DNA of 64,000 bases from Amborella trichopoda (GCF_000471905.2 NW_006499436.1:3994243-4058242), one strand, 5' to 3'. Numbered from the stretch's first letter, positions 21,661 through 33,526 are shown. Program-made: numbers and translations. The notes: generated by a model not told the origin, from the letters alone.

Positions 21661-22085
21661 ATTGGGCCATTTAGACTACGAATTCTATGTCAAGCCCCAG
21701 ACCTTCATAGGATATGTTCATTCCCAATTTTAGGACAAGCAGAACACCAGGTTGAAGAAGCCAGGAAATAATATCATGCTTCGAAATGTTGCTCATTTAA
21801 TAAAACTGATGTTGAATTCCATTACAAACGAATGGTTAAAAACATTTTCAAAATAGGCGGATTTGACAATACAAATGTCAAACAAACATTTGTAAGCTCC
21901 TTACCAAAACCCATAATAAAATCCCATAATCCTCCCTAGAAGACGCAACAATAGGAGAACTATTTCAATCAGCCATGAAGGCCCTAAACCAGTTATGTGC
22001 TCACAAACAATTCATAGAAAATTTCTACAAAACAGCTGCAAATCTTGTGTGAGCTTGCAATTACCAAATCTAAAAATCAAATGTC
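21661..22085 (+). pseudogene. Coat-protein fragment of a further caulimovirid lineage
   Basis: Translating across shifts gives SKCCSFNKTDVEFHYKRM, then IGGFDNTNVKQTFVSSLPKP and IGELFQSAMKALNQLC. These align with the L2 coat-protein core (CCSFKRQDLEKHFSEM, DDINLKQF, FGELYQ..ALERLC) but differ at about half of the positions. It is therefore a different element joined to the end of the L2 protease piece. It ends at the (AT)n tract. Confidence 0.5.

Positions 22086-22088
<3 letters not shown>

Positions 22089-22133
<45 letters not shown>
22089..22133. repeat. (AT)n microsatellite between the two palindromes
   Basis: About 22 uninterrupted AT units. It lies between the last L2-like coat fragment and, beyond a short unique stretch and an N gap, the outer end of L1 copy B-minus. 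It pairs with the (TA)n at 37,735-37,775 at the other outer edge of that copy. Confidence 0.9.
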
Positions 22134-22136
<3 letters not shown>

Positions 22137-22179
22137 TATATTACTTACTTACGTTACGTTATTATTATTATATGTTATT

Positions 22180-22318
22180 NNNNNNNNNNNNNNNNNNNNN
22201 NNNNNNNNNNNNNNNNNNNNNNNNNNNNNNNNNNNNNNNNNNNNNNNNNNNNNNNNNNNNNNNNNNNNNNNNNNNNNNNNNNNNNNNNNNNNNNNNNNNN
22301 NNNNNNNNNNNNNNNNNN
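22180..22318. other. Assembly gap (139 N)
   Basis: Run of N directly abutting RNase H coding sequence of L1 copy B-minus. The true sequence and length here are unknown, so the outer end of this arm is not defined. Confidence 1.
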
Positions 22319-23751
22319 TAAGATTTCTTTCTTAACCGTTGAATAATTTTGCTGAGTTTTATTCCATGCTTTGGATGTAAAGCGGACTAGTTGTTCTTTC
22401 TCTTGTATTTTCTGTTTTAAAATTCCTCCTAATCTTACTTCGGAGGCATCACAATCAACTATCTTGAAGGCATCAGGATTATACAGTGCTAGGCAAGGTA
22501 ATTCCTTAGCCTTATTTTTTATTTTCCTTACTGCCAAAGTATGCTCATCAGTCCACTTGGGTGGATTCTTTTTTAACCTTTCAAATAATGGTTTAGCATC
22601 CATGGCTAGATTTTCATAAAAATCTGAAATATAGTTTAGACATCCTAGAGTCTTTGGAGTTCTGTTTTATTTAGAATAATATCAGGAAATTTATTTGCAA
22701 AGTCTATTGCTCTATCAATAGGGATAATACTTCCTTGGAAAATACAGTGACCTAGGAATCTAATTTTGGTTTGGCAAAGACTAATTTTTTTAGCCGAGAC
22801 TACTAAGCCCGACGCTTTGATTGCATTTATAAATACATTTATGTGCTTAAAATGTTGCTCCATGTTTTCTGAAAATATCAAGACATCATTTATGTAAACA
22901 ATCATAAATTTCATATAAGGATTGAAAATATCATTCATTATATTCTGGAATTCTGAAGGAGCGTTTTTTAGCCCAAATGGCATTACGTTCTATTCATATT
23001 GTCCGAAGGGGACATTAAAAGCAGTCTTATTCCTATCCTTTTCAGATATCTGTATTTGCCAATAACCTGATTTTAAATCAAATTTAGAGAATATGCAAGT
23101 GTTTACAAGTCTATCAAGCAAATCTTTTTTATTAAGTATCGGATATCTAATCCATTTGAGTACCTGATTTAATGGTTGGCAGTTTATTACTAGTCTTGGT
23201 GCTCCTCGTTCCTTTTCTGAAACTTTCTCGACATAAAAAGCTGAACAACTCCACGGGGATGAGCTTTTCCTGATTAACTTTTTCTGGAGTAATTCATCAA
23301 TTTCCGTTTTACATATTTCAAAAAGCCTTGGATTCATTTGAATAGGCCTAGCTTTAGTTGGTATTTTGTTTTCATTAAAACCTTCCTCATAAGGTAAGCT
23401 TATTATATGCTTTTTCCTATTCCAAAAGTTGTTTGGTAGATCAGCACAAATCTCTTCTTCTATTTTTCTTCTAACATTTTCAATAATCTTCTTATTCTCT
23501 GGAAATGAAAGTTTTTCATCTATTGTTCTGTACTTTACCTCTTCTTTTAGATGGCATAAAAATCTTTCTTTATTTTCTATGACTTGCTTGATGTTATTAA
23601 CTTCTCTGATTTTTGGCTTGTCTATAAATTCAAATTTTACACTATGACCTTCTAGGTTTGATTCAACTCCTGTGCTATCTATTTTCAAAGGATATAGTAA
23701 ATTTAGAAAAGGTGTTCCAAGTAAAACGACTTGACTTAATCCTTTCACCAT
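22319..23751 (-). pseudogene. L1 copy B-minus: reverse transcriptase and RNase H (part of ORF1)
   Basis: Minus strand. The frame 23,751-22,990 holds the end of the protease and the first half of reverse transcriptase (RKSSSPWSCSAFYVEK, PRLVINCQPLNQVLKW, FSKFDLKSGYWQIQI). An in-frame TAG at 22,990-22,992 interrupts the motif before MPFGLKNAPSEFQ. The frame 22,983-22,645 holds the palm, where the catalytic motif reads YINDVLIFS, so one of the two Asp residues is Asn. A small deletion near 22,655 shifts frame into RNase H (22,603-22,319; FKIVDCDASE, FTSKAWNKTQQNYST), which runs into the N gap. The order and motifs are those of a caulimovirid pol. Confidence 0.9.
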
Positions 23752-24340
23752 AATAAAGGGTATTTCGAAACAATTACCATTATTACATATTGCAGTATTG
23801 GAAAGTTTGTATTTGATCGTTAACCTACTACCATCTGTTGTATTGAGTATCTAAGTTGTTTTACTAAAGTATTTAGTAGGTACTAATCCCTCGTTTATAC
23901 AATTAAGATCCGCTCCTGAGTCTATTAGTGCAAGGGACTGAAAGCTATATTCTTTAGTTACTACTATTCTTATTAAGGTAAATCATTTCTGAGTGATGAC
24001 TTTGTCCAATAGGTTTACAAAATTTTTGTTTTGCATAGAATCATCTTCTTGTTTTGAGTTGGATGATTCCGGAGTTTCTTCTATTGGGAACGATGGTTTT
24101 TTATGATTATTTATAAGGCTATCAAATTCTAATTCTTCATTTGTATCCTTATTAGAAAATTCAGCAGCCATTTCTAATATTTTTATTCTATTCTTAAGAT
24201 TCTGTACTTCAGTTTTTACTTCATTCATTTCTTATTTTAGTTCAAAAATGGATGGGTCTTTCTGAGAAGTATCTTTTTTATTAGTTCTTTTTAGTATTTC
24301 GGCTAGACTATATTCTTCTTGTGTTTTTACAAGAGGGACT
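23752..24340 (-). pseudogene. L1 copy B-minus: linker coiled coil and aspartic protease
   Basis: The frame 24,228-23,983 encodes a coiled-coil-like segment (MNEVKTEVQNLKNRIKILEM) and an acidic linker. The protease follows at about 23,945-23,760 with ALIDSGADLN, a D-S-G active site, and INEGLVPTKYF. An in-frame TAG after FSKTT at about 23,851 breaks it. The DSG form is also present in copy C. The start codon is internal; in the virus this was part of the ORF1 polyprotein. Confidence 0.85.
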
Positions 24341-26660
24341 GGTTTCCTTTTTTATTTAGCTACTTGGATGTATTGGGTTAAGGCTTCCCTTTTGGCTTCT
24401 GGGTCACTTATCTTATCTATTAAATCTATGATTAAATTTCCTTCATTTGTGAGAGTATTAAGATTTTTGCAGAAACAATCTTCCATCTGTTTATCAGAAC
24501 CTGAACTACTTAGTATTAAATTTTCATCATGTATTTCTCCATCTAGAGACTCAGAATCAGAACATGATGTGTCACTATAGTTTCCACATCAATTTGAAGT
24601 ATATCAAATATTTGATTTTTAATTGCCTTTCAATCTGTAGGGCATTGACTTTCTTTTTAATCTTACATTTGTTTTTGTAATGTCCTACTTTTCCGCAATT
24701 ATAACATACTGAAAATTTTCTTTTTCTCCTTTTGAGATTGGGTTTTGGGACAAACTTTCTAGTAAACTTGTCTTTAATCTTCTTTTGACTAGATTTTTTG
24801 TTTTTTCTTTTATAAGATTTGTCTGATGAAGGTACAGTATTATAGCCAAATTGTTCGCAAAAATCTCCTAATTCTTTCTTGCCCGTCATTCTCTGTTTAT
24901 CGAGTTGCCTTTTTAACTTCAAATCAGTACACAGGGCAAGACTTTCTGCACAGATCTCTGCAGATAGTTCTCCTAGAGTATAAAGGGAGTATGGGATTAT
25001 TCCTCCATTCTTATTCATCAATCTATTTTTCACATTTTCAGCAAACAGATAAGGTAAATCTGCTATAAATTTTTCCTTCCAATGATCTGCACTACTGTCT
25101 TCCCGGGATAGAAGGTGAAAACAGAACACGTCTTTATACCATTTGTAGTGAGATAATGTCAGACATCTTAAATTAGATAATAGGTCTTCCGATCTAGCAT
25201 CTAATAACGAAGTACTTCCTACAAAGTGTGAGGTTATTGTATAGATGAGTGTATTAACTGCATCGCTTTCTCTATGAGGTATCTCTTGATTGTATTCATT
25301 TTTTACAGTCCATTGTCTTGTAGCGTTTAATATTTATTGTTTAGTGGTTTCACTCGTGAAAATCCCACAATCCTCTTAACCATCCTGTAAACCCACAGAC
25401 AATAGCTTTGGCTACTTCTTGGTCATGATTACCAGCTACTTTACAAGCCGTGGCATACATGGTCATATGCTTCATGGTATCAAGTATTTGATGGTCAAAC
25501 ATACCATCGATATTCCAATTTACAATCGTTCTACCCGAGTAGGATACAGTAATTGAAATTAAATCCTCTTCGAACTGTATATCTACTGGGGTCGGCTTAG
25601 TATGGTACATCCTTGATTGGGCGGTAGGCCTCCATTTCCTTACATAATCTATCCTATTAATATTTGAATTAGCTTCTTTGAACGCTTCCTCTATTTTGAA
25701 TATCTCATCATTATTTAATGAGTCTTCTTGAAGTACCATAGCTTCTGATTCAATTATTACCCCTTTTCCCTTTTTATCTTTTATGCTTAACGGGGATAGT
25801 TTCTTTACTAGTTCATCAACCAATTCTTTATTTTCTTCCTTTTTCTTTATCCCTTTTAGGCTGAATCTTTCTTCATTTATCTCTGGAAGGGGTTTGAATA
25901 ATACTGCCTTCCTTTTATCTTGTTCTTTACTAACTTCGCCTTGAGGTTTTCCTATTATATTTTCAATCCTAGTAGTTTGTTTATCGATAGACAGTAGACA
26001 AAGGTTGGTATAATTGTTTTGCTCTATGATGTGTGGGATCATCTCTATTTTATGGCTATGCTCATTAGGAACCAACTTATACGGAGAGGCTTTCGTTTCT
26101 GGTTTATCTTTTAACATACCTTTTATTTGAAGGCTTCTTTCCGGAGGATGAATACTTTGTATTTCCTCTCTTTCTGTTGTATAAAAGGTTTGATATTGAT
26201 TTTCTAATGTATTCAATTCAAAATTGGGAATAGGAATATCTTTTTCTTCTAGAGTTGATTTTAACCAGTTAAAGAATCCTATATTTTGTTTATTCTTTTT
26301 TATAAATTTATTGTATCTTTTATGAAAGGCGTCTAACAATTCTTTTGAGAACTCTGCTAGATGCCATTCTCTTATTCTTTTATTAGTTTCAGAAAGATAA
26401 TCATTTTTTAATAATTGTAGGTCTACCTTGAACTTTTCTTCTTTCAGGAGAGTCAGTATATTAAAGTCAAGGTCAGAAAATGTTGGTTCACTCCCTGATG
26501 GACTAGGATCATAAGCCTTGTAAACGGGTATATTAATGTTACTCATTGTTCTTGTTAACCCTTGTATTAAGGACTTATCCTGTATTGATGAAGTAGAATA
26601 TCTGGAAGGTGCAGGTATTCTTTTTAGAGGTCTTATTATATCTTCAGAAAAATTCAATCT
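24341..26660 (-). pseudogene. L1 copy B-minus: coat protein region of ORF1
   Basis: Frame 26,657-25,350 (435 residues) begins NFSEDIIRPLKR and ends GFTGWLRGLWDFHE. It includes repeated charged segments and a core with VSYSGRTIVNWNIDG, HMTMYATACKVAG and AKAIVCGFTGW. A frameshift follows the GLWD motif at about 25,355; the same shift is present in copy B-plus at 36,985. Homology continues after an extra TAA to frame 25,129-24,575, which has YTLGELSAEICAE, a Lys-rich stretch and a complete zinc knuckle CYNCGKVGHYKNKC (about 24,705-24,665). This is the usual architecture of a caulimovirid coat protein that packages the RNA pregenome. Confidence 0.88.
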
Positions 26661-26681
26661 TGCCCTTCGGCTAGAACTGAA

Positions 26682-27503
26682 TTAGATTTCAATATTTCCA
26701 TCTGGATATTCAATTATTTGATCTGGCTCATTATTAATTGGGGTTCTATACTGTTGGTTCTCATTATGAATGGACCAATTTTCTGGGAGTATTACTTGAG
26801 ACCAATTTATTGATTCAGGGATGGCAGTGTTTGATTTTTCTATATTTGTTTGAAAAAATACCGTCTGTCCCCTGGTATCCACTTGTAAGACATTTGGACT
26901 TAATGTGTTCATGACTTTATAACATGTTCTGTAGATTAGAGCAATATTTTGGGAACCAGGATTCATATCGAACCCTTGTGTTTTTAGATTTAGAGTAAGG
27001 ACTTTAAGAAGACTGGGGTCCATTAATGAGACCGAGTAATTGGGAAAAAATTTAAAATAAACAGGACCACTACATAAGCTAGACTCTACTACTAATAGGG
27101 AATCAGAAAACTTATTATGCCTACTATCTCTAAGACATAGTAATATAGAGTTATGTAGTCCTAATCTAGTTAGTGGTTTAACAGCTATCTGTATAAGACC
27201 TATATGTAGGTATTTATATTCCTTATTTTTATGGGCTTGAATCATTTTATTTGATAACAGCTGAAAGCTTTCCTGTTCACTATTGATTGATATACTTTGT
27301 TCTACTGTTTTTATCGCATAGCTGGTTTTAAATTCAAAAGTACCTTTTTTATAGATATCTGTAATAGGAACTTTTGGAATATTCCAGTTATGAATTTGCT
27401 TTTCTATGTTTTCAATTATTATTTCCTCTTTATTGTTTATTCTAAGTGTACTGGATGATGATGATAATGTCCTATTAGATAGCGTCCTGATAAAAATTTC
27501 CAT
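26682..27503 (-). pseudogene. L1 copy B-minus: movement protein (30K superfamily), N-terminus of ORF1
   Basis: 273 readable codons from ATG 27,503 (MEIFIRTLSNRTLSSSSS). The 30K core is clear: HIGLIQIAVKPLTRLGLHN, SILLCLRDSRHNKFSDSLL, then SGPVYFKFFPNYSVSLMD and LTLNLKTQGFDM. Family members form tubules through plasmodesmata. The TAA at 26,682-26,684 is private to this copy: in B-plus the same codon is open and the frame continues into the coat region (FSSSRRARLNFSED). The start is supported by the same N-terminus in B-plus (34,861) and copy C (63,857). This is the longest undamaged viral domain of the window. Confidence 0.9.
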
Positions 27504-28817
27504 ACTGGATAACGGATGAGTACACGGGTCAATAGATTTATGTCACAACGCCTTCCAACGGCTCTCTTGGCCTAATTCGGCGATGGACTACTACGACCTT
27601 GGTCTCAACTCTCGGGCTTACCTCTAAAGGGAAAATTTTATAAAGTTCTTAACCTCTAGGATATTATTATCAACCTTCAGTTTACCACTGATAAAAACTC
27701 TATGGCTCTAATACCAATCAACTGACCAAGATCTATTTTTCAACAGCTATTAAATAAAAAATCTAACATATCCAAGGTAAATCAGTACAGTTACCAGGAT
27801 GAATAAGGAAAAAGGAGAAATATCAAGCACAATCCAATTAGTATAGGTAATATCTCTAATTTTGCATATCAAACTTTATTTGCATATCAAAGAAGTACCA
27901 GCAGATTACAAGAAAGTACTTACATATTACATATACAGAAACTGGTGAAGAGCTTCCACTCCTCAGGACAGTAAGTTGGTAAACTATTAATATTACAGTC
28001 ACACATAAACTCTCATTCACTCAATTTTTCCAAGTGGTTAATGATATACCACTTGATGTACAGTACTTTTGTAGAAGATAGAGAAAGAGACAGAAGAATA
28101 AGAGCAGAGAAAAACATGAGAGGAGGAGATAGAACTGAATAATTACTAAGATGTATTAATAAACATGGAGGGAAAAACAAGAAGGCTCAGAACTTATTAA
28201 AAGAAAATTGGGAGTTCTAAAGCAAGGATATGAGAACTATTAGAATGTTTAGAATATTACCCAAGATTAGAGTGGAGTTCCAGGGTTGAGAAAAGAAGTG
28301 CTCTAAGAATTTTGAACTTGGCCTTTTGAGCAGGAATATGAGCTATAGACGAAGATAGAAGAGAGTAGAGAGGTAGATAGAACAGAGCAGAGAGAAGACC
28401 CTTTCTTCCAGGGTTCCTGAACTTATGTCAGGCATCCTCCTTTTATAGGCCTCGGATTTCAAAGAGTTATTAACTCTCCTTTATAGGTCGGTGCCACCTA
28501 AAAGTTGAAACAGTATGCTGATTGATCAAAAAGTGACGGCATTGTATTTTGAATTGGCTAAAGGCTTGAATAGTATTTTGTCGGTAGAATCTCCAATCAG
28601 TAAAAGTTGGACAGTAGTCGTCGGTGGCTTTGTCGTATTAGCTAGTGGGTATCTGGGAATATCAAGTGGCTCCAAATTGTCGGTCAGCTAGGAACAACTG
28701 GCATCTGGTGGCAGGTGGCTTTAATAATTCTGATGGTGGCAGATAGCAACTGAGATTTGTCCATCTTTATTCATCGGGCTGGATATTTGAGTTTTATTGG
28801 GCTTTTTGTTCGGGCCA
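27504..28817 (-). promoter_or_regulatory. L1 copy B-minus: promoter, leader and primer binding site
   Basis: Noncoding, minus strand. TATA box TATAAAA at 28,447-28,441 in the context GGCCTATAAAAGGAGGA. Leader hairpin at 28,055-28,031, here a perfect 8-bp stem CAAGTGGT/ACCACTTG. Splice-donor-like GTAAGT at 27,923-27,918. Met-tRNA primer site TGGTATTAGAGCC at 27,716-27,704, one mismatch to the consensus. It is followed by about 200 bases to the ORF1 ATG. About 95 percent identical to 33,527-34,860. Confidence 0.8.
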
Positions 28818-29925
28818 TTATTGAGAAAATTCAATTGTTGGTTGCACCAGGCCGCAATCTTCATTCTCAGCAGCATAGTCTTCATCATTTTGCGACGAGG
28901 TTGACATTGCTTCTCCTTCTTCTTCGAACATCTGAAGCAACTGCCTTTTTAATTCTTCTTTTGTTGGTTTAAGGTTCTGCTTCTTCATATTATTAATATA
29001 TTCAACAAAGCTATTTGGATTTTCTTCTGGCATCTGAGTTGGGACCTTTTTCAGGTTAATATTTTCTGAATCAATAAGCTTGTTTTCATAAACGTCCCAC
29101 CATTTAATATACATTTTCTTTCCAAGTTTCGAGATGTATTCCCAATCATTAGTAAAATTATCGGATATTGCAAAAGTCCGTTTCATAATCCAGGGGATTT
29201 GATATAATGCCATAAAGTATAGATGGTGGTCTATTTGAGGGTCATTATTATTGAGTTCTGCAAACTTGGCTTGTGAAGTTTGGATCTTAACCGGATCCTC
29301 AAATCTGGAACCAGTTTCTAAACCAGTTATGAAATTTTTTCACTATTGGCAATTTCATTTGTATAAACCAGATGTGTGAATTATTACTATTTTGGAGGGA
29401 GAAAACCTTGTGCCAGGCATCGATATATTCAGAATATTTGTAGTATTTATTATTAAATTCTGGTGCCTATAACTTTATGCTTCTCATGAGATCTAAGCCC
29501 CATTCTTTATAGGATATCACTTTTCTTATCTGGAATTTTGAATAAGCAACTATATTTGTATTTCTTTGGCAAAAATGTACTAAAGTGATGGAACCTGTTT
29601 CTAGGAGAATTGCTTCGTACCATTCCCTTGTCTTATTACCATTGGAGGGATTCAAATTATTGATCAGATATAGATTGACAATGTTTACTGGATCCAAATT
29701 CCAGTGTTCATCTTCTATTGTAATATCAGTTAAAAAAGTAGTTTCTATAAACAGGGATTTCTCTGATGTTGGAGTTCTTACAGGACTGGGTGAGGGGATA
29801 AGTTCTTGAGCTTGTCGTTTTATGAGTTGGTTTGGAGTTCCTGGGTAATTTATTATAGGCTTTCCTAAAGATGGTAATGGAACAATGTCCATTTTTTCTT
29901 TTCCCTTATTAATATTAGTATTCAT
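28818..29925 (-). pseudogene. L1 copy B-minus: ORF2 (unknown function)
   Basis: Starts at ATG 29,925 (MNTNINKGKEKMDIVPLPS), 26 bases after the ORF1 stop at 29,951-29,953. Readable to 28,818 (about 369 codons). It contains KTREWYEAILLETGS, AYSKFQIRKVISYKEWG, a Trp-rich NWFRNWFQI block, KMYIKWWDVY and the acidic C-terminus MSTSSQNDEDYAAENEDCG. Stops: TAG after MRSIKL (29,467-29,469), shared with B-plus, and further stops near 29,318-29,250. No known fold is recognised. The N-terminal 60 residues are Pro/Ser-rich and probably disordered. Confidence 0.8.
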
Positions 29926-29950
29926 TATTATCCGCCTATCTCTGCTAGCC

Positions 29951-30158
29951 CTATCTCTGTCCCCCTTGCAAAAATTCACGAGTTAAGAAATCAGGAAGGA
30001 AGTTAGTATTTCCTTTTAGATGTTCAATATCAAAATCAAAGGAGGAAATGATTGCTTGCCATTTGGCAAAACTTTGTTTTGAAAATAAATTTTTTACATC
30101 TTTTAACAAGATGTCCTTTGCTGCGTTACAATCACTAAATTTCTTAACTCGTGAATTT
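29951..30158 (-). pseudogene. L1 copy B-minus: RNase H C-terminal end
   Basis: Minus-strand frame with DCNAAKDILLKDVKNLFSKQ, then SFAKWQAIISSFDFDIEHLK and DFLTREFLQGGQR, ending TAG 29,951-29,953. The segment that precedes it in the virus is found at 22,319-22,603. The provirus is therefore linearised inside RNase H, and its two ends lie 7.8 kb apart. The 150 bases between this end and the start of B-plus at about 30,138 form the loop of the second palindrome. Confidence 0.85.
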
Positions 30159-30583
30159 TTGCAGGGGGACCGAGATAGGGCCAGCAGAGATACGCGGGTA
30201 ATAATGAATACTAATATTAATAAGGGAAAAGAAAAAATGAACATTGTTCCATTACCATCTTCAGGAAAGCCTATAATAAATTACCCAGGAACTCCAAACC
30301 AACTCATAAAACAACAAGCTCAAGAACTTATCCCCTCACCCGGTCCGGTAGAACTCCTCCAACATCAGAGAAATCCCTGTTTATAAAAACTACTTTTTTA
30401 ATTGATATTATAATAGAAGATGAACACTAGAATTTGGATCCAGTAAACATTGCCAATCTATATCTGATCAATAATTTGAATCCCTCCAATGGTAATAAGA
30501 CAAGGGAATGGTACGAAGCAATTCTCCTATAAACAGATTCTATCACTTTGATACATTTTTACCAAAGAAATACAAATATAGTT
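30138..30583 (+). pseudogene. L1 copy B-plus: ORF1 end and N-terminal part of ORF2
   Basis: Begins with the last codons of RNase H (LTREFLQG), then ORF2 from ATG 30,205 with KGKEKMNIVPLPS and PIINYPGTPNQLI. A frameshift occurs after SPGPV near 30,348 and several stops follow. ORF2 is interrupted at 30,583 by a foreign L2 fragment and resumes at 32,788. About 95 percent identical to the minus arm. Confidence 0.85.
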
Positions 30584-32787
30584 TTATATATACTAAAAGA
30601 TATTCATGAGCAATCCTATTTACTGAATCAGCTTTAAGGAGCCCTGACCCTTTTCCACTCACTCGAACACTCTACCCACCTACAGGTTTAATTCCTCCAA
30701 AAAATTTTGGTTTTCGAGATTTAAGCTCATTTGAATATGAAAGACGTTTCCCTGAAGAAATGTTCTTTCCCCAATTGCGAAAAAAGCTAAATACTTCAAT
30801 ACCTAGTTCATCACAAACCTCGAAACGTAAATCATCTATTACTTCACCACCTGTAACAGTTCACCCTCATCCTAGTCCTCAAATACTTAAAAAAGAAACC
30901 CAAATGTTTTAGTATTCTGATACTGAGTCAGATGTTGTAGCCTCCTCAGTCCCAACCCAGATATTAACTTCCTCTGAGCCCTTGAACAACATGAGTTCAT
31001 TCTTAAAAAACCTGACCAAATAGCCTGAAGTAAACCTTCAAACTGAAACATTCCTCTAAAGAATTGTCTGACAACTCTGAAACATTTGAAGGTAAATCTT
31101 CTCCTTCTTCTTCAAATTCTAACAATTTGCTTATGATGAACCCTCCTGAACCACCTCAAGAACCAGACCCTTTTATGGAAGAAGAATTTAGACCTCCAGA
31201 CCACCAAGAACCTTAAGAACCCCCCAACCCCAACCAACCCTAACTTATGCAGATTCATCTAAAGGATTTACTATTGATGACATTCCACCTTCAAGATGGA
31301 ATGACAGATTCAGAGAAATTCAAGGATGGATGCATTCAGAAATGCTTAATCTTGCAAATACCTTAGCCACTACCATTTCTAGAGTCATTGTAAGGCTAAG
31401 AGAACGCCTTTTTTATTGGTACATAAGTCTTGGAGAATACCGACAGACTCAGTTAGGAAATAGTCAGTCCATTATTGAGTTTCTTAATTATTTGGTATCT
31501 GAATTCTCAGGCCCTATTAAACATGAACAAATTGCTGCCCGAGAAGAATTTTTTCAGCTCAAATGTTGTTCATTCAAGAGACAAGATCTTGAAAAACATT
31601 TTTCAGAAATGAACAAAAGATACCATAAAATAGGAGGAATTGATGATATAAATTTGAAACAATTTTATCTTGAATCTATACCTCCTCCTACTCTTGGTAA
31701 AGAAGCAACAAAGATAATAGAAAATCAAGGACTTACTATTCAAAACACCAATTTTGGTGAATTATATCAGTTTGTTCTCCATGCTCTTGAAAGACTTTGC
31801 AATCAAGTTGAACTTGTGAAACAAATGGAAAAGAATAAGCATTTACTTGGAAAATCTTGCGATAAACCATATCTCAAGATTAAATGTGATGCAGAAAAAC
31901 AGTGTTCATGTCTACCTGCCTCGAAAGGAAAAAAGAAGTTTGACCAAAAGAGAAAAAAAAACAGATTCAAATATCTTCGACGGTCAAGATTCGAAGACAC
32001 AAAAAAGGAGATAGATCTATGTCTGTGGAACGAAAGGACATTTTGCAAACGAATAAAAAAAAGATAATACATCTTTTATCGCAGGTTTTAGAAGAAGAAA
32101 TCGATGATGATTTATAGTTTATGTTTTCTCATGAGGATGAACAAAGCTCAGATGCATTGATATCCATTACTTATGTTGATGATTTTGAGCTCAATGAGAT
32201 AAGCAACACTAGTATTCCATAGATATTGTCTCCATAGGATGAAATTTCAGACATAAACAGTTTACCCTTTCAGCCAACCCCAATAGCCCTTGTTCAGATA
32301 CTCCAAGAATACTATTCCAAACCTTTGACTCTTCCTGCCTTCTTTGATACAGGAGCATCAGCTAGTATTTTGAAACTTGATTTACTACCAAAACAGTTTT
32401 GGGAAACATGCAACCTAACTTTTCGAGCTGCTAATGGAGAAAAATTTTCCATAACCCAAATTAGCAAAGCCCATTTTGATTAATTTGTTTCTTAAAGCAG
32501 TTATCCAACATAAACTCTTAGGATCCTATTTGCCAAACAAAGACCTTTTACTTGGATTTGATATTTTACATCAAGTAAAACTTCAATGGACTTCCAAAGG
32601 ATTACATTATAGAAACCTAACCTTGCCCTGGATAGCCAGTATAGATCCTCCCTATACCTTAGAAATAGTCAAACAAAAAATAATATCAGACTGTTGTGCC
32701 AATTCCCATTCTGAGTTTCTCAAAAAATGTACAAATCCATTATGGAGAAATCAGAATTTTTATGTTAAACTGCCTTTTAAGAAAAAT
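30584..32787 (+). pseudogene. L2 fragment (movement end, coat, protease, linker) inserted in L1 ORF2
   Basis: A 2.2-kb L2 segment in the same direction as its host ORF. Order: end of the movement region (PPTGLIPPKNFGFRDLSSFE), a Ser/Pro-rich spacer, then the coat core in frame 31,330-32,067 (GLTIQNTNFGELYQFVLHAL; DDINLKQFYLESIPPP). A zinc knuckle follows at about 32,024 (CGTKGHFANE), out of frame with the preceding ORF. The protease lies at about 32,340 with an intact catalytic FFDTGASASIL, and a linker with CANSHSEFLKKCTNPLWRNQ precedes the RT position. Stops and shifts are present, but this is the least decayed L2 piece here. GTT is present at both junctions (30,581-30,583 and 32,788-32,790). 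Confidence 0.8.
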
Positions 32788-33526
32788 GTTGCTTATTCAA
32801 AATTCCGGATACGAAAAGTGATATCCTATAAAGAATGGGGCTTAGATCTCATGAGAAGCATAAAGTTATAGACGCCAAAATTTAATAATAAATACTACAA
32901 ATATTCTGAATATATCGATGCCTGGCACAAGGTTTTCTCCCTCCAAAATAGTAATAATTCACACACCTGGTTTATACAAATGAAATTGCCAATAGTGGAA
33001 AAATTTCATATCTGGTTCCAGATCTGGGGATCCGGAACAGAAATCCTTTCTCCTAAGATCCAAACTTCTCAAGCCAAGTTTGTAGAATTCAATAATAATG
33101 AACCCTCAAATAGACCACCATCTATACTTTATGGCATTATATCAAATCCCCTGGATTATGAAATGGACTTTTGCAATATCCGATAATTTTACTAATAATT
33201 GAGAATACATCCCGAAACTTGGAAAGAAAATATATATTAAATGGTGGGACTTTTATGAAAACAAGCTTATTGATCCAAAAAATATTAAGCTGAAAAAGGT
33301 ACCAACTCAGATGCCAGAATAAAATCCAAATAGCGTTGCTGAATATATTAATAATATGAAGAAGCAGAACCCTAAAGCAACAAAAGAAGAATTAAAAAGG
33401 CAGTTGCTTCAGATGTTCGAAGAAGAAGGAGAAGCAATGTCAACCTCGTCGCAAAATGATGAAGACTATGCTGCCGAGAATGAAGATTGCGGCCTGGTGC
33501 AATCAACAATTGAATTTTCTCAATAA
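32788..33526 (+). pseudogene. L1 copy B-plus: C-terminal part of ORF2
   Basis: Resumes exactly where 30,583 stopped, with VAYSKFRIRKVISYKEWG. TAG after MRSIKL at 32,869-32,871, the same lesion as in B-minus. Then KYSEYIDAWHKVFSLQNSNN, FQIWGSGTEILSPKIQTSQ, KIYIKWWDFY, and an acidic tail ending near 33,526 (GLVQSTIEFSQ). Additional stops occur near 33,200 and 33,320. Confidence 0.8.

Noticed and set aside
5956-22085. Palindrome as a simple assembly artefact
   Set aside because: Arms differ by several percent throughout and each has private duplications and breaks, which collapsed or duplicated contigs would not produce. Long reads would still be the decisive test.
25340-25370. Programmed ribosomal frameshift in the coat protein (shared by both L1 arms at 25,355 and 36,985)
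   Set aside because: The site has no classical slippery heptamer followed by structure, and related coat proteins are in one frame. A shared mutation inherited by both arms is simpler. I kept it as evidence for duplication.
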